Below, one piece after another: positions 7,846 to 16,831 of a stretch of DNA of 46,783 nt. The first letter of the stretch is position 1, and each line of letters starts with the position of its first letter. This DNA comes from Bacteroidota bacterium. Its GTDB lineage: Bacteria > Bacteroidota > Bacteroidia > B-17B0 > Aurantibacillaceae. A model generated the notes under the pieces. It was not told where the DNA came from and made no database searches. It worked only from the letters and a program-made list of their open reading frames with translations. The stretch is taken from assembly GCA_021323535.1 (NCBI GenBank), contig JAJONO010000034.1, forward strand, positions 1 through 46,783. The letters are read 5' to 3'. Made by a program: the position numbers and the translations under genes.

Positions 7846-10215
7846 TTATTTTTTTCGTCCGTAACCTTTGCCATAGCCATATCCATAGCCATATCCGTAA
7901 CTATACCCATAGCCCTGATAATAATAACGTTTTCCGATGTGTTTTACCCCATTTAACAGTAAATGGATGTTTTGAAGGTTATTGTTTTCAATCAGTTCCT
8001 CAATAAAAGTAATTACTTTTTTAGAGCTTGATTTGGTATTCAGTACAAATATTGAGGCATCCACATGGTGGATCAGATATACGGAATCTGACAGCAGGCC
8101 TGCCGGTGGAGTATCAATAATAACGTAGTCAAAATTCTGTTTAGCGTAATTAATCAGGTCTTTCATCCGTTCAGATAATACAAATTCGGAAGGATTGGGA
8201 GGAATAGGTCCCGCAAACATTGCAAAAAGGTTAGGAACCGAAGTTTCACTTATTATTTCATTAATAGAATTCTGGCCGGTAATAAAAGTAGTGATTCCTT
8301 TTTCCTGTGCAGCCAGGCCAAAACGCCGGAATATTCTTGGTTTGTGAAGATCCAGTTCGAGTAAAACAGTTCGTTTGCCGCTTCTGGCCAGGATAGTAGC
8401 TAAATTCACGCTTGTAAAAGTTTTCCCCTCTCCCGGAAGAAAAGAGGTAACCAGGAAAGTTTTAGCGTCAATTCCGATATTGGCGTATTGCAGATTGGTT
8501 CTGAAGTTTCGGAATGATTCTGCTATGAGTGAGTTGGGTAATTGATCTACAACAATACCTTCACTCTCAGAATTTTTAAGAAGCGGTAATACTCCAATCA
8601 ACGGAAGGTTGGTTAATTCTTTCAGGTGTTCAACAGTTTTAATTTTTGAATAAAAAAGCGAACGGATCACGATGATGATGATGATGAGAAGTACAGCCGC
8701 GCTGATAAACTGTTTTAATATTTTGCCTTTGTCTGGCGAGTCAATTCCAATATAACGCGGTGGTTCAACCAGTTTAACATCCGGTACAATACTTGCACGG
8801 GCAATTTTAGTACTGGCCCTTTTTTCGAGCAAAAAGTTATATAATTGTTCGTTCACATTCGCTTTTCTTTGAATGGTGAGAATATCACGTTGCTTACCCG
8901 GAATAAGTTTTGCCGCATTTATATAGGTAAGAATTTCCTTGTTGAGATTTTCAATCTGTTGAGCGCTTGCTTTCCTGGTATTATTGATATATACTAAAAG
9001 ATCCTGTTTAGTCTTTTTTACACTTGCTTTTAAGTCATTAATCAAAGGATTATTCTCTTTAGCAACATTATAAAGCTGGTTTAACTCAATTTGTTTAGTA
9101 TACAGATCTGTTACAGCCTGCAACATAAAGCCCTGTTTTTCTGTTACGAATACATTTGGCGGAAGAAACTGAGGGTCTTTATCTTCGATGATATACTTTT
9201 CAAGGTCATTCAAAGCTTCTAGCTGAAGATTTATGTTTGACTTTTGATTATCATATGTTCCTATTTTGCTAAGGAAATCGGAACGTTCCCAATCCAGGTC
9301 GATGATTGAACGATTGGTTTTATAGTTTTGCATTGTGTCTTCAATGCTCTTTAGAGAGTAAGTGATCTGGTCAAGTTGAAGATCAATGTATGAGATAGTA
9401 CGTTCGTTAAGTTCAAACTTGGTTTTAAGTTTGCTCATAGCGTATACACTGTTAAGGGTATCCAGGATAAGAACCGCTCTTTCGGGTAGTATGTCTTTCA
9501 GGTCTATCTTTAAAATATTAGTGTACTCGGGGTTTTCAATCTCAAGGTTACCCCGGATATTATTGATTAAATAATCGTGAGTGTGAACACTAAACTGATA
9601 AAAAAGGGTTTTAAAATCTCTGACTTTTGCCTGGGTAAAAATATCTGTTCTGTTTATCGTAAGGAGTAAATCCGTATCAATAAGTTCTTTATTAAAATTG
9701 CCTTTTTTACTAATTTTATTGCCATTCTGTTCAAAAATTATTTCATATGAATCATAATCAATAATTCTGAAATCAAATATCTGTTCGTAATAGATCGGGT
9801 TAATTTTGTTAATGGTAATTTTGAAAGGCATCCCTGTAAATTGCTCAGTGGTTCTGACTTTACCTACAATGAAATAAGAGACCTGTAGTTTGTCAAGTAG
9901 TTTTTCTACGACCTTTCTGGATAAGTCATACGACTGTATGATCCGTTTTTCATTAAGGTTATCTACATAGGTGCCGTAATTGTAAAAATTAGCGTCGGTA
10001 ACTACATTTCCCTGGTAATAGATATCCTGACTTTTTAATAAGAATTCTGTAGAAGCTTTATATACGGTTATAAGCCTGTAAACATAAAATGAACCCATGG
10101 CGTAAAAAATAGGAATAACAACCAGGGGCACCCACCAATTAGATTTTAAGATCCTAAGGAATAAGTGGAGATCTTTTTGTGATAAGATGGATTGCTTTTT
10201 CTTGTTTTCAGCCAC
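7846..10215 (-). CDS. Wzc-like polysaccharide copolymerase / bacterial tyrosine autokinase
   Basis: A 789-residue inner-membrane protein. It has an N-terminal Wzz-type chain-length domain with a first membrane span (about 32-50), a long periplasmic coiled-coil region, a second span near 510-530 (ISAAVLLIIIIIVI), and a C-terminal BY-kinase. Kinase motifs are Walker A PGEGKT (594-599), Walker A' LLELDLHKPR (618-627) and Walker B YVIIDTPP (697-704). The tail from about 764 holds eleven tyrosines, mostly as GY repeats; such clusters are the autophosphorylation sites that tune polymer length. It is the first gene of the minus-strand locus. A Wzc-type kinase beside an ABC exporter is a mixed arrangement, since Wzc classically serves Wzx/Wzy systems. 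Confidence 0.93.
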   Translation of the reverse strand: MAENKKKQSILSQKDLHLFLRILKSNWWVPLVVIPIFYAMGSFYVYRLITVYKASTEFLLKSQDIYYQGNVVTDANFYNYGTYVDNLNEKRIIQSYDLSRKVVEKLLDKLQVSYFIVGKVRTTEQFTGMPFKITINKINPIYYEQIFDFRIIDYDSYEIIFEQNGNKISKKGNFNKELIDTDLLLTINRTDIFTQAKVRDFKTLFYQFSVHTHDYLINNIRGNLEIENPEYTNILKIDLKDILPERAVLILDTLNSVYAMSKLKTKFELNERTISYIDLQLDQITYSLKSIEDTMQNYKTNRSIIDLDWERSDFLSKIGTYDNQKSNINLQLEALNDLEKYIIEDKDPQFLPPNVFVTEKQGFMLQAVTDLYTKQIELNQLYNVAKENNPLINDLKASVKKTKQDLLVYINNTRKASAQQIENLNKEILTYINAAKLIPGKQRDILTIQRKANVNEQLYNFLLEKRASTKIARASIVPDVKLVEPPRYIGIDSPDKGKILKQFISAAVLLIIIIIVIRSLFYSKIKTVEHLKELTNLPLIGVLPLLKNSESEGIVVDQLPNSLIAESFRNFRTNLQYANIGIDAKTFLVTSFLPGEGKTFTSVNLATILARSGKRTVLLELDLHKPRIFRRFGLAAQEKGITTFITGQNSINEIISETSVPNLFAMFAGPIPPNPSEFVLSERMKDLINYAKQNFDYVIIDTPPAGLLSDSVYLIHHVDASIFVLNTKSSSKKVITFIEELIENNNLQNIHLLLNGVKHIGKRYYYQGYGYSYGYGYGYGYGKGYGRKK
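7855..7925 (-). repeat. Short tandem repeat encoding the Gly-Tyr tail of the autokinase
   Basis: A run of near-identical 6 bp units (on the plus strand mostly ccatat or ccatag) encodes alternating Tyr-Gly at the end of the tyrosine kinase. The units are in frame, so slippage by whole units would change the number of phosphorylatable tyrosines without breaking the gene. Confidence 0.7.
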
Positions 10216-10234
10216 AGGACTGGGTTTGAGTTAA

Positions 10235-10242
10235 CAAATATA
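10235..10242 (-). promoter_or_regulatory. Candidate -7 box of the polysaccharide locus promoter
   Basis: The minus strand reads TATATTTG, a full match to TAnnTTTG, about 20 bp before the autokinase ATG. A weaker TTTA lies 17 bp further upstream in place of the -33 TTTG. It lies in a 232 bp divergent region shared with the PID-CTERM/exosortase genes, which otherwise shows no clear feature. Confidence 0.5.
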
Positions 10243-10406
10243 GAAGTTTAAAGCGTATCTAAACCTATTTTTGAATTGAACCCGTAATATTTACGAGACT
10301 TGTTTTGTGAATATTTTATTTTTTTAAGGAAAACATCCCAGCAGCTTTTTATATCGTATATTATACAGGCAAATCTTCCCTTTTCAGGGTCAGGCAGCGT
10401 TTAAAT

Positions 10407-10437
10407 TTTGCTGATATCTTTTAAATTCATATATTTA
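10407..10437 (+). promoter_or_regulatory. Candidate promoter of the PID-CTERM/XrtF unit
   Basis: TTTG (10407-10410) is followed after exactly 19 bp by TATATTTA (10430-10437), one base from the Bacteroidota -33/-7 consensus. The ATG follows ten bases later, so the transcript would have almost no leader. The spacing is good but the -7 box is imperfect. Confidence 0.4.
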
Positions 10438-10447
10438 CCCTCTGTAA

Positions 10448-10672
10448 ATGAAAACATCTAAGGCCACATTATTATCGGTTCTGTTTATTTGTCTTAACCA
10501 GATACTATTAGCGGCACCCCCACCTCCACCAAGCGGAACATCAAGTCCCCCTTGCTGGCCACCTCCATGTATTCCAATAGATGGCGGAGTTACCTTTTTA
10601 ATAGCCGCGGGCGCTGCTTACGGAGTTAAAAAGATCTACGATTCCCGTAAAAAAACGTCAAAAATTTCTTAA
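10448..10672 (+). CDS. Small PID-CTERM protein, likely exosortase XrtF substrate
   Basis: A 74-residue exported protein. Residues 1-23 look like a signal peptide. Residues 24-42 are proline-rich with two cysteines (CWPPPC). From residue 43 comes the sorting tail: PIDGG, a hydrophobic span (VTFLIAAGAAYGV) and a basic end (KKIYDSRKK). The tripartite tail of motif, membrane span and positive charges is the standard exosortase sorting architecture, and the PID form is known from Bacteroidota. The mature part is only about 20 residues. The gene lies 13 bp before XrtF on the same strand, so enzyme and substrate are probably made together. The role of the processed peptide is unknown; attachment to a surface glycan or lipid is possible. 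Confidence 0.8.
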   Translation: MKTSKATLLSVLFICLNQILLAAPPPPPSGTSSPPCWPPPCIPIDGGVTFLIAAGAAYGVKKIYDSRKKTSKIS

Positions 10673-10685
10673 CCTTCCTGTTTTA

Positions 10686-11228
10686 ATGAAGGCTCGGATT
10701 AAACAAAATGCCTTTGTAAAATTTATCTGCTCGGCAGGTTTACTCTATCTTGTACTTTATCTTATTTATCAATTCGTTGTAAGAAAATACACACATTATG
10801 ATCAGAAATTTATCGGATCTATTATTTCTGTTTCCGAAGTTATTCTTAACCTTCTGGGCTATGAAACATTTAAAGCGCTGCAGGACATTGACCTCCAGGT
10901 CATAGGAATAGACGGAGGCACCGGCGTTTGGATAGGCCCTAACTGCAATGCTATTACCCTCTTCAGCCTGTTTGCCGTTTTTGTAATTACTTATCCGGGG
11001 CACCAGAAAGCCAAATTATGGTACGTTCCCCTTGGAATTGTAGCGATTCATTTTTTGAACATACTCAGGGTAGTTGCTCTGGTTATCATTAATCATAGCG
11101 CCTACGAATACCTCGACTTTAACCACACCTACACATTTACTTTTATTGTATACACATTCATTTTTCTTTTATGGATCATATGGGTAAATAAATTTTCAAA
11201 TAAAAACAGCGTGGTCAATGAAAATTAA
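10686..11228 (+). CDS. xrtF: Exosortase family protein XrtF
   Basis: A 180-residue multi-span membrane protein with the exosortase catalytic triad in order: Cys87 (GPNCNAITLF), Arg128 (HFLNILRVVAL) and His147 (FNHTYTF). Exosortases cleave C-terminal sorting tails in the inner membrane, probably as transpeptidases. Length and layout match the short Bacteroidota XrtF form. The upstream gene encodes a fitting PID-CTERM tail, and the downstream gene, overlapping by 11 nt, encodes an XrtF-associated type of membrane protein. A polysaccharide locus diverges from the same intergenic region, in line with the exosortase/exopolysaccharide link seen in other phyla. Confidence 0.88.
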   Translation: MKARIKQNAFVKFICSAGLLYLVLYLIYQFVVRKYTHYDQKFIGSIISVSEVILNLLGYETFKALQDIDLQVIGIDGGTGVWIGPNCNAITLFSLFAVFVITYPGHQKAKLWYVPLGIVAIHFLNILRVVALVIINHSAYEYLDFNHTYTFTFIVYTFIFLLWIIWVNKFSNKNSVVNEN

Positions 11229-11715
11229 GTATGTTGTTTTTTTTCTGATCCTCTTCGCAACCGCAGGTTATAGCCGCGAACGTTTTTTCGAACACCTTAA
11301 TCTTATCATGGCAGGCGTTTATCATGGTACCGATTTTTACATCGAAGCAGCAATAAAAAGACCAGCCATAATGGATGTGTTTTCAACCTGGCAATATCCT
11401 ACATTGTATTATTCCAAGTATTTTTTTACAGTTATATGGATGTCGGTGTTTTATGCAATAAGTTATTTTGCATTGAAAAAAATGACAAGTACGCCGGTTT
11501 TAATCCGATTTCTAACAGGGACTTATATCGTTATGCTTGTGCTTGCTGCTCTGTCAATGGTATACGGCTACTTTGTAAATGGCAATCTCGATAAGGATGA
11601 ATATACCCTCAGCAGGTGGTTAATGGGTATTGCACAAAGTCCGATTATTTGTTTAATTTTAACCGCTTCAGAACAACTTTATAAAAAATCATTCAATCAT
11701 GATACCAAAGGATAA
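11218..11715 (+). CDS. XrtF system-associated membrane protein
   Basis: A 165-residue membrane protein with about four spans: residues 1-18 or so, [41 protein letters not shown], and a last one near [14 protein letters not shown]. It overlaps the end of xrtF by 11 nt and the start of glyA by 17 nt. Its size, topology and place directly after XrtF fit the exosortase F system-associated family of Bacteroidota. The function is unknown; it may be an accessory to processing or substrate handling. The assignment rests mainly on context and topology. Confidence 0.75.
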   Translation: MKIKYVVFFLILFATAGYSRERFFEHLNLIMAGVYHGTDFYIEAAIKRPAIMDVFSTWQYPTLYYSKYFFTVIWMSVFYAISYFALKKMTSTPVLIRFLTGTYIVMLVLAALSMVYGYFVNGNLDKDEYTLSRWLMGIAQSPIICLILTASEQLYKKSFNHDTKG

Positions 11716-12976
11716 CGCCATTTTTAAACTGATCAAAGAAGAACAACACCGTCAGACGGAAGGTATAGAACTTATTGCGAGTGAGAATTATGTTAGCGAC
11801 CAGGTAATGAAAGCCATGGGAAGCGTTCTTACCAATAAATATGCCGAAGGACTTCCGTTTAAACGTTATTACGGCGGATGTGAAGTGGTTGACAAAGTGG
11901 AACAGCTTGCCATTGACCGCGCCAAACAATTATATGGCGCCGAATGGGTAAACGTACAACCTCACTCCGGAGCGCAAGCCAATGCAGCAGTGATGTTAGC
12001 ATGTTTGAAGCCCGGTGATACCATTCTTGGACTGGATCTTTCTCATGGGGGCCATTTAACCCATGGTTCTCCTGTAAACTATTCTGGCAGATTATACCAC
12101 GCTACTTTCTATGGGGTGGAAAGAGAAACAGGTATTATCAATTACGATAAACTGGAGGCAACTGCTAAAACCGAAAAACCAAAAATGATCGTATGCGGCG
12201 CCAGTGCGTATTCGCGTGATTGGGATTATGAACGCTTACGTATCATTGCTGATTCTGTAGGAGCGATTTTACTCGCCGATATTTCTCATCCGAGCGGACT
12301 CATCGCTAAAGGCATTCTTAACGATCCAATTCCTCATTGTCATATCGTTACTACAACAACCCATAAAACACTTCGTGGTCCACGTGGGGGAATGATCATG
12401 ATGGGTAAAGATTTTGAAAATCCGTTTGGAGAAAGAACACCAAAGGGTGAACTAAAAATGATGAGTAATCTCCTGGATATGGCTGTTTTTCCAGGTACAC
12501 AAGGCGGACCGTTAGAGCACGTTATTGCAGCTAAAGCCGTAGCTTATGGAGAAGCATTAACCGATGATTATTTAAAATATTGCATTCAACTGGTGAAAAA
12601 CTCACAGGCCATGGCTAAAGGATTCATGGATCTTGGATACAACATCGTATCAGGCGGAACAGATAATCACATGTTTCTCATTGATCTTAGAAATAAAAAT
12701 CTTACCGGTAAAGAGGCACTCGCCGCACTTGAACAGGTAAATATTACCGTAAATAAAAACATGGTTCCTTTCGATGATAAATCCGCCTTTGTAACATCAG
12801 GTATCCGTATAGGATCCCCGGCAATTACAACGCGTGGATTAAAAGAAAAAGATTGCCTTAAAGTTGTTGAGTTACTCGACAGCGTGCTCATGAAAAAAGA
12901 CGATCCTAAGGAACTTGCCAAAATCAAGAAAAAGGTAAACACCATGATGGTGAAGTTCCCTTTGTTCAAAGCATAA
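11699..12976 (+). CDS. glyA: Serine hydroxymethyltransferase
   Basis: A 425-residue cytosolic PLP enzyme that converts serine and tetrahydrofolate into glycine and methylene-tetrahydrofolate. Family marks are [12 protein letters not shown] at 22-33, [13 protein letters not shown], the [11 protein letters not shown] loop, and [14 protein letters not shown], where Lys223 binds PLP. The start at 11699 gives the standard N-terminus and overlaps the preceding membrane gene by 17 nt, so this housekeeping gene is transcriptionally tied to the exosortase unit. The length is normal and I see no defects. Confidence 0.98.
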   Translation: MIPKDNAIFKLIKEEQHRQTEGIELIASENYVSDQVMKAMGSVLTNKYAEGLPFKRYYGGCEVVDKVEQLAIDRAKQLYGAEWVNVQPHSGAQANAAVMLACLKPGDTILGLDLSHGGHLTHGSPVNYSGRLYHATFYGVERETGIINYDKLEATAKTEKPKMIVCGASAYSRDWDYERLRIIADSVGAILLADISHPSGLIAKGILNDPIPHCHIVTTTTHKTLRGPRGGMIMMGKDFENPFGERTPKGELKMMSNLLDMAVFPGTQGGPLEHVIAAKAVAYGEALTDDYLKYCIQLVKNSQAMAKGFMDLGYNIVSGGTDNHMFLIDLRNKNLTGKEALAALEQVNITVNKNMVPFDDKSAFVTSGIRIGSPAITTRGLKEKDCLKVVELLDSVLMKKDDPKELAKIKKKVNTMMVKFPLFKA

Positions 12977-13009
12977 TTTTAGCGTCTACGGAATTAAAAT
13001 GTGTTACAA

Positions 13010-13086
13010 GATTTATTCAACCCCTTCAGGGTTGTTACGCAAAAAATAAATTTTTTGCTATTCATATTCGACTCCTCTGGAGTCGC
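13010..13086 (+). repeat. REP-like element, left arm of large inverted repeat
   Basis: This 77 bp arm holds two small palindromes: CAACCCCTTCAGGGTTG at 13018-13034 and CGACTCCTCTGGAGTCG at 13069-13085. The same two palindromes occur in inverted order and orientation at 13241-13315. Paired palindromic units of this kind are typical of REP/BIME elements. Confidence 0.75.
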
Positions 13087-13240
13087 AAGCCGCAATATTA
13101 CTAGTATTTTTTATAGGTAAATAGTATTCACTTGACTATTTTAGGTTTAAAAATATTGATTAATGTCCGGAAATAAATTTTCTGGCAATTTATATTGTAT
13201 TACCTTACCCATATTAAGTCAGATACACTAGACTATCATC

Positions 13241-13315
13241 GCGACTCCAGAGGAGTCAAATGTGAATAGACTTGTAATTCCAAAATAATTACAACCCTGA
13301 AGGGGTTGAATAATC
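13241..13315 (-). repeat. REP-like element, right arm of large inverted repeat
   Basis: This is the reverse complement of the arm at 13010-13086, with near-identity in both palindromes and the outer ATTCAACCCC edge, and divergence in the AT-rich middle. The 154 bp between the arms holds no open frame, so this is a bipartite REP-like unit and not an insertion sequence carrying its transposase. Confidence 0.75.
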
Positions 13316-13483
13316 CAAAAAAACACCGGAATCATTAAGACCCGGTGCCGGTTTGTGTTTTTGTCAGGGGAACTTAATGTGTTCAAACTGAAAAACAAAT
13401 TCACTTCAACAAAACTCTACCTGTTTCTCTGCGCCTCTGCATTGAAACTTTAGCGTAAACGTCGGGTGAAGAAAACTTCGTGA

Positions 13484-14335
13484 TTATATCTCGAATTCCT
13501 TTCTTGTTAACTCTTTCTCGGCAGTTTTCAAACCAATGCTGTATTTGCCTTTCGCCAATCCTTTTACAGGAATATTCAGCTCATAATCTTTATTGGAGCA
13601 GGCTTTGAGCCATTGATCGCGAATGAGACAAACGGGATGGCCTTTACTGTCGTAAATAAAAAGTGTAACGTAAGCGTCCTTATCATTGTTGTAATTTAAT
13701 TTTCCTTTCAGTAATTGTGGAAAATTCTGCATGGCTCCCGAGCTATAAACAAAAGTTCTCGAAATAACAGTGTACCACGGAATGGGTTCGCCCTTAATGG
13801 TTGATACCAGCGATCGCAATGCAAAGCCAAGAGAATCATTTTTTCCTGCAATGTGGGCCGTGGGCCTGTTATCGCTGATCGACCAGATGGCCTGTTGTTC
13901 CACATGTGGATCGAACGAGTTTTTATTCAGGAACTGCGCAAGCTTTACAAGATTGCTATCGGCCAGAGTGTTGATATCGTATTTTGCGTTTTGCGACGGA
14001 CTGTGATTATTGGCCTGGCAGCAATAACCTTTTACCTTGAACCATTTATCTTCAAGCTTGCCAAGAAAAATCATTTCTTCATGAATTACCAGGATGTCCT
14101 GATTTTTTTCATCGAGCGAATTTAATCTTCTTCCTGCCTCCACTAAAATAACAAGCGAATCGGTGCCAAGATTTTTTAAATGCATGTTCATACAATAACC
14201 CTGATGGCTGCCAAGGCTGTTGGCGGTAGCCTTTACAAGACGAAGATCAATGGCTTTTTGAAGATCAAGTGTGTGGTGTTTTGCGTTCAATTGAATTGAA
14301 AACAGAACCAGTGCAATTAGCAATATACGATTCAT
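13484..14335 (-). CDS. Secreted protein of unknown function
   Basis: A 283-residue protein with a signal peptide at 1-18 (MNRILLIALVLFSIQLNA). The N-terminal half holds a cysteine cluster (GYCMNMHL, then GYCCQANNHSP) and the run EQQAIWSISDNRPTA, a pattern that recalls thioester-type surface domains; that is only a resemblance. The C-terminal 80 residues look like a small beta-sandwich (KGKYSIGLKTAEKEL). I cannot assign a function. It is transcribed away from the nucleoside transporter gene and stands alone. Confidence 0.75.
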   Translation of the reverse strand: MNRILLIALVLFSIQLNAKHHTLDLQKAIDLRLVKATANSLGSHQGYCMNMHLKNLGTDSLVILVEAGRRLNSLDEKNQDILVIHEEMIFLGKLEDKWFKVKGYCCQANNHSPSQNAKYDINTLADSNLVKLAQFLNKNSFDPHVEQQAIWSISDNRPTAHIAGKNDSLGFALRSLVSTIKGEPIPWYTVISRTFVYSSGAMQNFPQLLKGKLNYNNDKDAYVTLFIYDSKGHPVCLIRDQWLKACSNKDYELNIPVKGLAKGKYSIGLKTAEKELTRKEFEI

Positions 14336-14434
14336 AATTTCCTCCTTTTTTATTCATAACTCATAAAAAAGAGAGTGGTTACACTATTTTTTTCAGAAGC
14401 TGCAATGAAAGTAGTTTTTAAGGTTTTTTGTAAG

Positions 14435-14442
14435 TATTTTTG
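14435..14442 (+). promoter_or_regulatory. Candidate -7 box of the nucleoside transporter gene
   Basis: TATTTTTG matches TAnnTTTG and lies 32 bp before the ATG at 14475. No convincing -33 TTTG is found 19 bp upstream, so this is a weak promoter call. Confidence 0.35.
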
Positions 14443-14474
14443 AAACACACATCAATTTCTCTAAACTGATTTAA

Positions 14475-15740
14475 ATGGAAAGATTCACTGGACTGATTGG
14501 TATTGCACTCATTTTCGGAGTGGCTTTCCTGATGTCGAATAACCGCAAGGCCATTAACCTGCGTCTTGTTTTAAGCGGCGTAGCCTTACAGGTGGTTATT
14601 GCGCTTCTTGTTTTAAAAGTTCCTTTTATTACCGCGTTTTTTGCTTTTCTGGGAAGAGGAATGGCGAAGATAGAACAGTTTGCTACCCAGGGCGCCTCTT
14701 TTGTTTACGGAGGCATTATGGTGGATACGCACGACGGTTCGGCTGCTCCGTTTGGAATGAAACATACTTTCGTTTTTGCTTTCAGTGTTACAGCTACTAT
14801 TATTCTGGTATGCGTGCTCGTTGCTATTTTTTATCATTTAGGAATTATGCAACGCATTGTTTCTGTGATTGCCCGCGCCATGAATTTTGTGATGCGTGTA
14901 AGTGGTGCAGAAGCCTTGAGTAACATAGCGAGCGCTTTTGTGGGACAGGTAGAGGCGCAGGTAATGATCCGTCCGTATTTACCAAGCATGACAAAATCAG
15001 AACTGCTTTCATCCATGGCCGGAAGTATGGCTTGTATTGCAGGAGGAATTCTTATTGTATACGTTAACATGGGCGCCAGGGCAGAGTATCTTTTAACGGC
15101 GAGTCTTATGGCTGCGCCTGCAGCTTTGGTAATCTCTAAAATTATTTACCCTGAAACGGAAGAACCCGTAACCAAAGGAAGAGTAAAACTTGAAGTGAAG
15201 AAAGAGCATACCAATCTTATTGATTCTATTTCTCATGGCGCCGCCGACGGAATGAAAATTGCGATTAATGTTGTGGCCATGCTCATTGGTTTTATAGGTC
15301 TGATCGCTCTTCTGAATTATTGCCTTGGTTTTATAAGCTGGACAGAAACGATCAACGGACAACTCACGCAGGTACATTTATCACTCGATTATATTTTCGG
15401 AAAATTATTTTATCCTTTTGCCTGGGCCATGGGTGTTCCTTCACAAGATGTACAGCAGGTTGCTACTTTAATGGGACAAAAAATCACTATCAATGAATTT
15501 GTGGCTTTTGATACTATGACACATAAACTCGCGCAGCCTTTAAGCGATAAAGGATTGATCATTGCAAGTTTCGCTATTTGTGGTTTTGCAAACTTTAGTT
15601 CGGTAGGAATGCAGATCGGTGGAATAGGAGCATTGGCTCCTGAAAGAAGAGCCGATCTTGCAAAGCTTGGAATAAGAGCGTTGATAAGCGGAACACTGGC
15701 CAGTTATTTATCGGCGACGATTGCGGGGATGTTGGTGTAA
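14475..15740 (+). CDS. Concentrative nucleoside transporter, NupC/CNT family
   Basis: A 421-residue inner-membrane protein with about ten hydrophobic spans. Family marks are the early GLIGIALIFGVAFLMSNNRK, GAEALSNIASAFVGQVEAQ (the CNT nucleoside-binding hairpin region), MTKSELLSSMAGSMACIAGG, and the late FAICGFANFSSVGMQIGGIG. It imports nucleosides using a sodium or proton gradient. It stands alone, facing away from a secreted unknown protein. The specificity (purine or pyrimidine) cannot be read here. Confidence 0.94.
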   Translation: MERFTGLIGIALIFGVAFLMSNNRKAINLRLVLSGVALQVVIALLVLKVPFITAFFAFLGRGMAKIEQFATQGASFVYGGIMVDTHDGSAAPFGMKHTFVFAFSVTATIILVCVLVAIFYHLGIMQRIVSVIARAMNFVMRVSGAEALSNIASAFVGQVEAQVMIRPYLPSMTKSELLSSMAGSMACIAGGILIVYVNMGARAEYLLTASLMAAPAALVISKIIYPETEEPVTKGRVKLEVKKEHTNLIDSISHGAADGMKIAINVVAMLIGFIGLIALLNYCLGFISWTETINGQLTQVHLSLDYIFGKLFYPFAWAMGVPSQDVQQVATLMGQKITINEFVAFDTMTHKLAQPLSDKGLIIASFAICGFANFSSVGMQIGGIGALAPERRADLAKLGIRALISGTLASYLSATIAGMLV

Positions 15741-15834
15741 AAAGTTCAAAGTGGATTAAAATTGTTTAATTTGTTTAAAGCTTAATCACAAAAACCCTTT
15801 AAACCAATTTAATCTTTTTAAACAATATTAAACC

Positions 15835-16758
15835 TTAGTGTAATTTCAGGAATTGTAAATTACGTTTCAACCCTTTATACTTCGTTCTCTTCACCGCCGA
15901 ATTTTTAAAAATAATATTGAAGGTCTCTTCTGTAATTTCATCCCATTCTCCTTCCGAAAAATTCAGGAGCCGTTCGTTACTGAATAGAGGTTGATTATGC
16001 GCTTTGCTGAAACTGTTCCATGGACAAACATCCTGGCACACATCACAACCAAAGGCCCAGCCATCCATCTTGCCGGCAAACTCCGATGGAATCTCTTCTT
16101 TTAATTCAATGGTAAGATAACTGATGCATTTACTTCCGTCTACAATATAAGGTTCTGCAATGGCGTTGGTCGGACAAGCATCAATACATTTTGTACAGGT
16201 ACCACAATAATCTTTAATGGCGCCATCATATTCCAATTCAAGATCAACAATGAGTTCTGCAATAAAAAAGAAAGAACCGTTTTGTTTATTGATGAGGTTT
16301 GAGTTTTTCCCGATCCATCCTAAACCGCTTTTCGCTGCCCAGGCTTTGTCAAGTACAGGGGCACTGTCAACAAAGGCTCGTCCCGAAATATTACCGATCT
16401 TTTCCTTTAGAGAAAAAAGAAATTCGTGTAGTTTTTCTTTAATTACTTCGTGATAATCTTTTCCGTAAGCATATTTCGAGATTTTTGGAACCCCCGTGGT
16501 CTGATTTTTTTCAGGATAATAATTATACAATAAAGAGATAACAGATTTGGAACCGTCAACAAGTAAACGTGGATCGAGCCGCTTGTCGAAATAATTATTC
16601 ATGTAGCTCATTTGCCCATGTTTATTTTCTTTGAGCCATTTTTCAAGCCGGGGAGCTTCCTCTTCCAGGAATGCGGCTTTGCTGATACCACAAAAATCGA
16701 AACCGAGTCGTAAAGCCTCTTCCTTAACCAGCGCGGTATGTTTGCCTTTCAATTCCAC
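15835..16758 (-). CDS. queG: Epoxyqueuosine reductase
   Basis: A 307-residue cobalamin-dependent iron-sulfur enzyme that reduces epoxyqueuosine to queuosine in tRNA, the last step of that pathway. Two ferredoxin-type cysteine groups are visible: [12 protein letters not shown], and a second set in [11 protein letters not shown]. The N-terminus ([20 protein letters not shown]) and the [12 protein letters not shown] stretch are typical. The start is a GTG at 16756-16758; the next ATG would remove about 50 conserved residues. A TAGCTTTG box (16764-16771, minus) lies only five bases upstream, so the mRNA may be nearly leaderless. Confidence 0.95.
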   Translation of the reverse strand: MELKGKHTALVKEEALRLGFDFCGISKAAFLEEEAPRLEKWLKENKHGQMSYMNNYFDKRLDPRLLVDGSKSVISLLYNYYPEKNQTTGVPKISKYAYGKDYHEVIKEKLHEFLFSLKEKIGNISGRAFVDSAPVLDKAWAAKSGLGWIGKNSNLINKQNGSFFFIAELIVDLELEYDGAIKDYCGTCTKCIDACPTNAIAEPYIVDGSKCISYLTIELKEEIPSEFAGKMDGWAFGCDVCQDVCPWNSFSKAHNQPLFSNERLLNFSEGEWDEITEETFNIIFKNSAVKRTKYKGLKRNLQFLKLH

Positions 16759-16763
16759 TAATA

Positions 16764-16771
16764 CAAAGCTA
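16764..16771 (-). promoter_or_regulatory. Candidate -7 box of queG
   Basis: The minus strand reads TAGCTTTG, a full TAnnTTTG match, directly before the GTG start of queG. The -33 region offers only a partial TTTC match. Confidence 0.35.
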
Positions 16772-16831
16772 GATTATTATCACGTGCGAAAATCACATTG
16801 AAAGATTTTTTAGTATTTTTACGCACTATTT

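Larger units (their letters stand above)
12977..13483. other. 507 bp intergenic region with a REP-like inverted repeat
   Basis: No gene is visible. 13010-13315 is filled by the inverted repeat described separately. After it, 13321-13483 holds short GC-rich patches, one of them (near 13435-13455) rich in CTCTGCGCCTCTGC, which looks like a degenerate dispersed repeat. Genes on both sides converge on this region. Confidence 0.6.

Noticed and set aside
7855-7925. Possible CRISPR-like or tandem non-coding repeat
   Set aside because: It consists of in-frame codons for the Gly-Tyr tail of the autokinase, without spacers.
12667-12969. 100-codon minus-strand frame
   Set aside because: It lies antisense to the glyA C-terminus and is a shadow of that gene.
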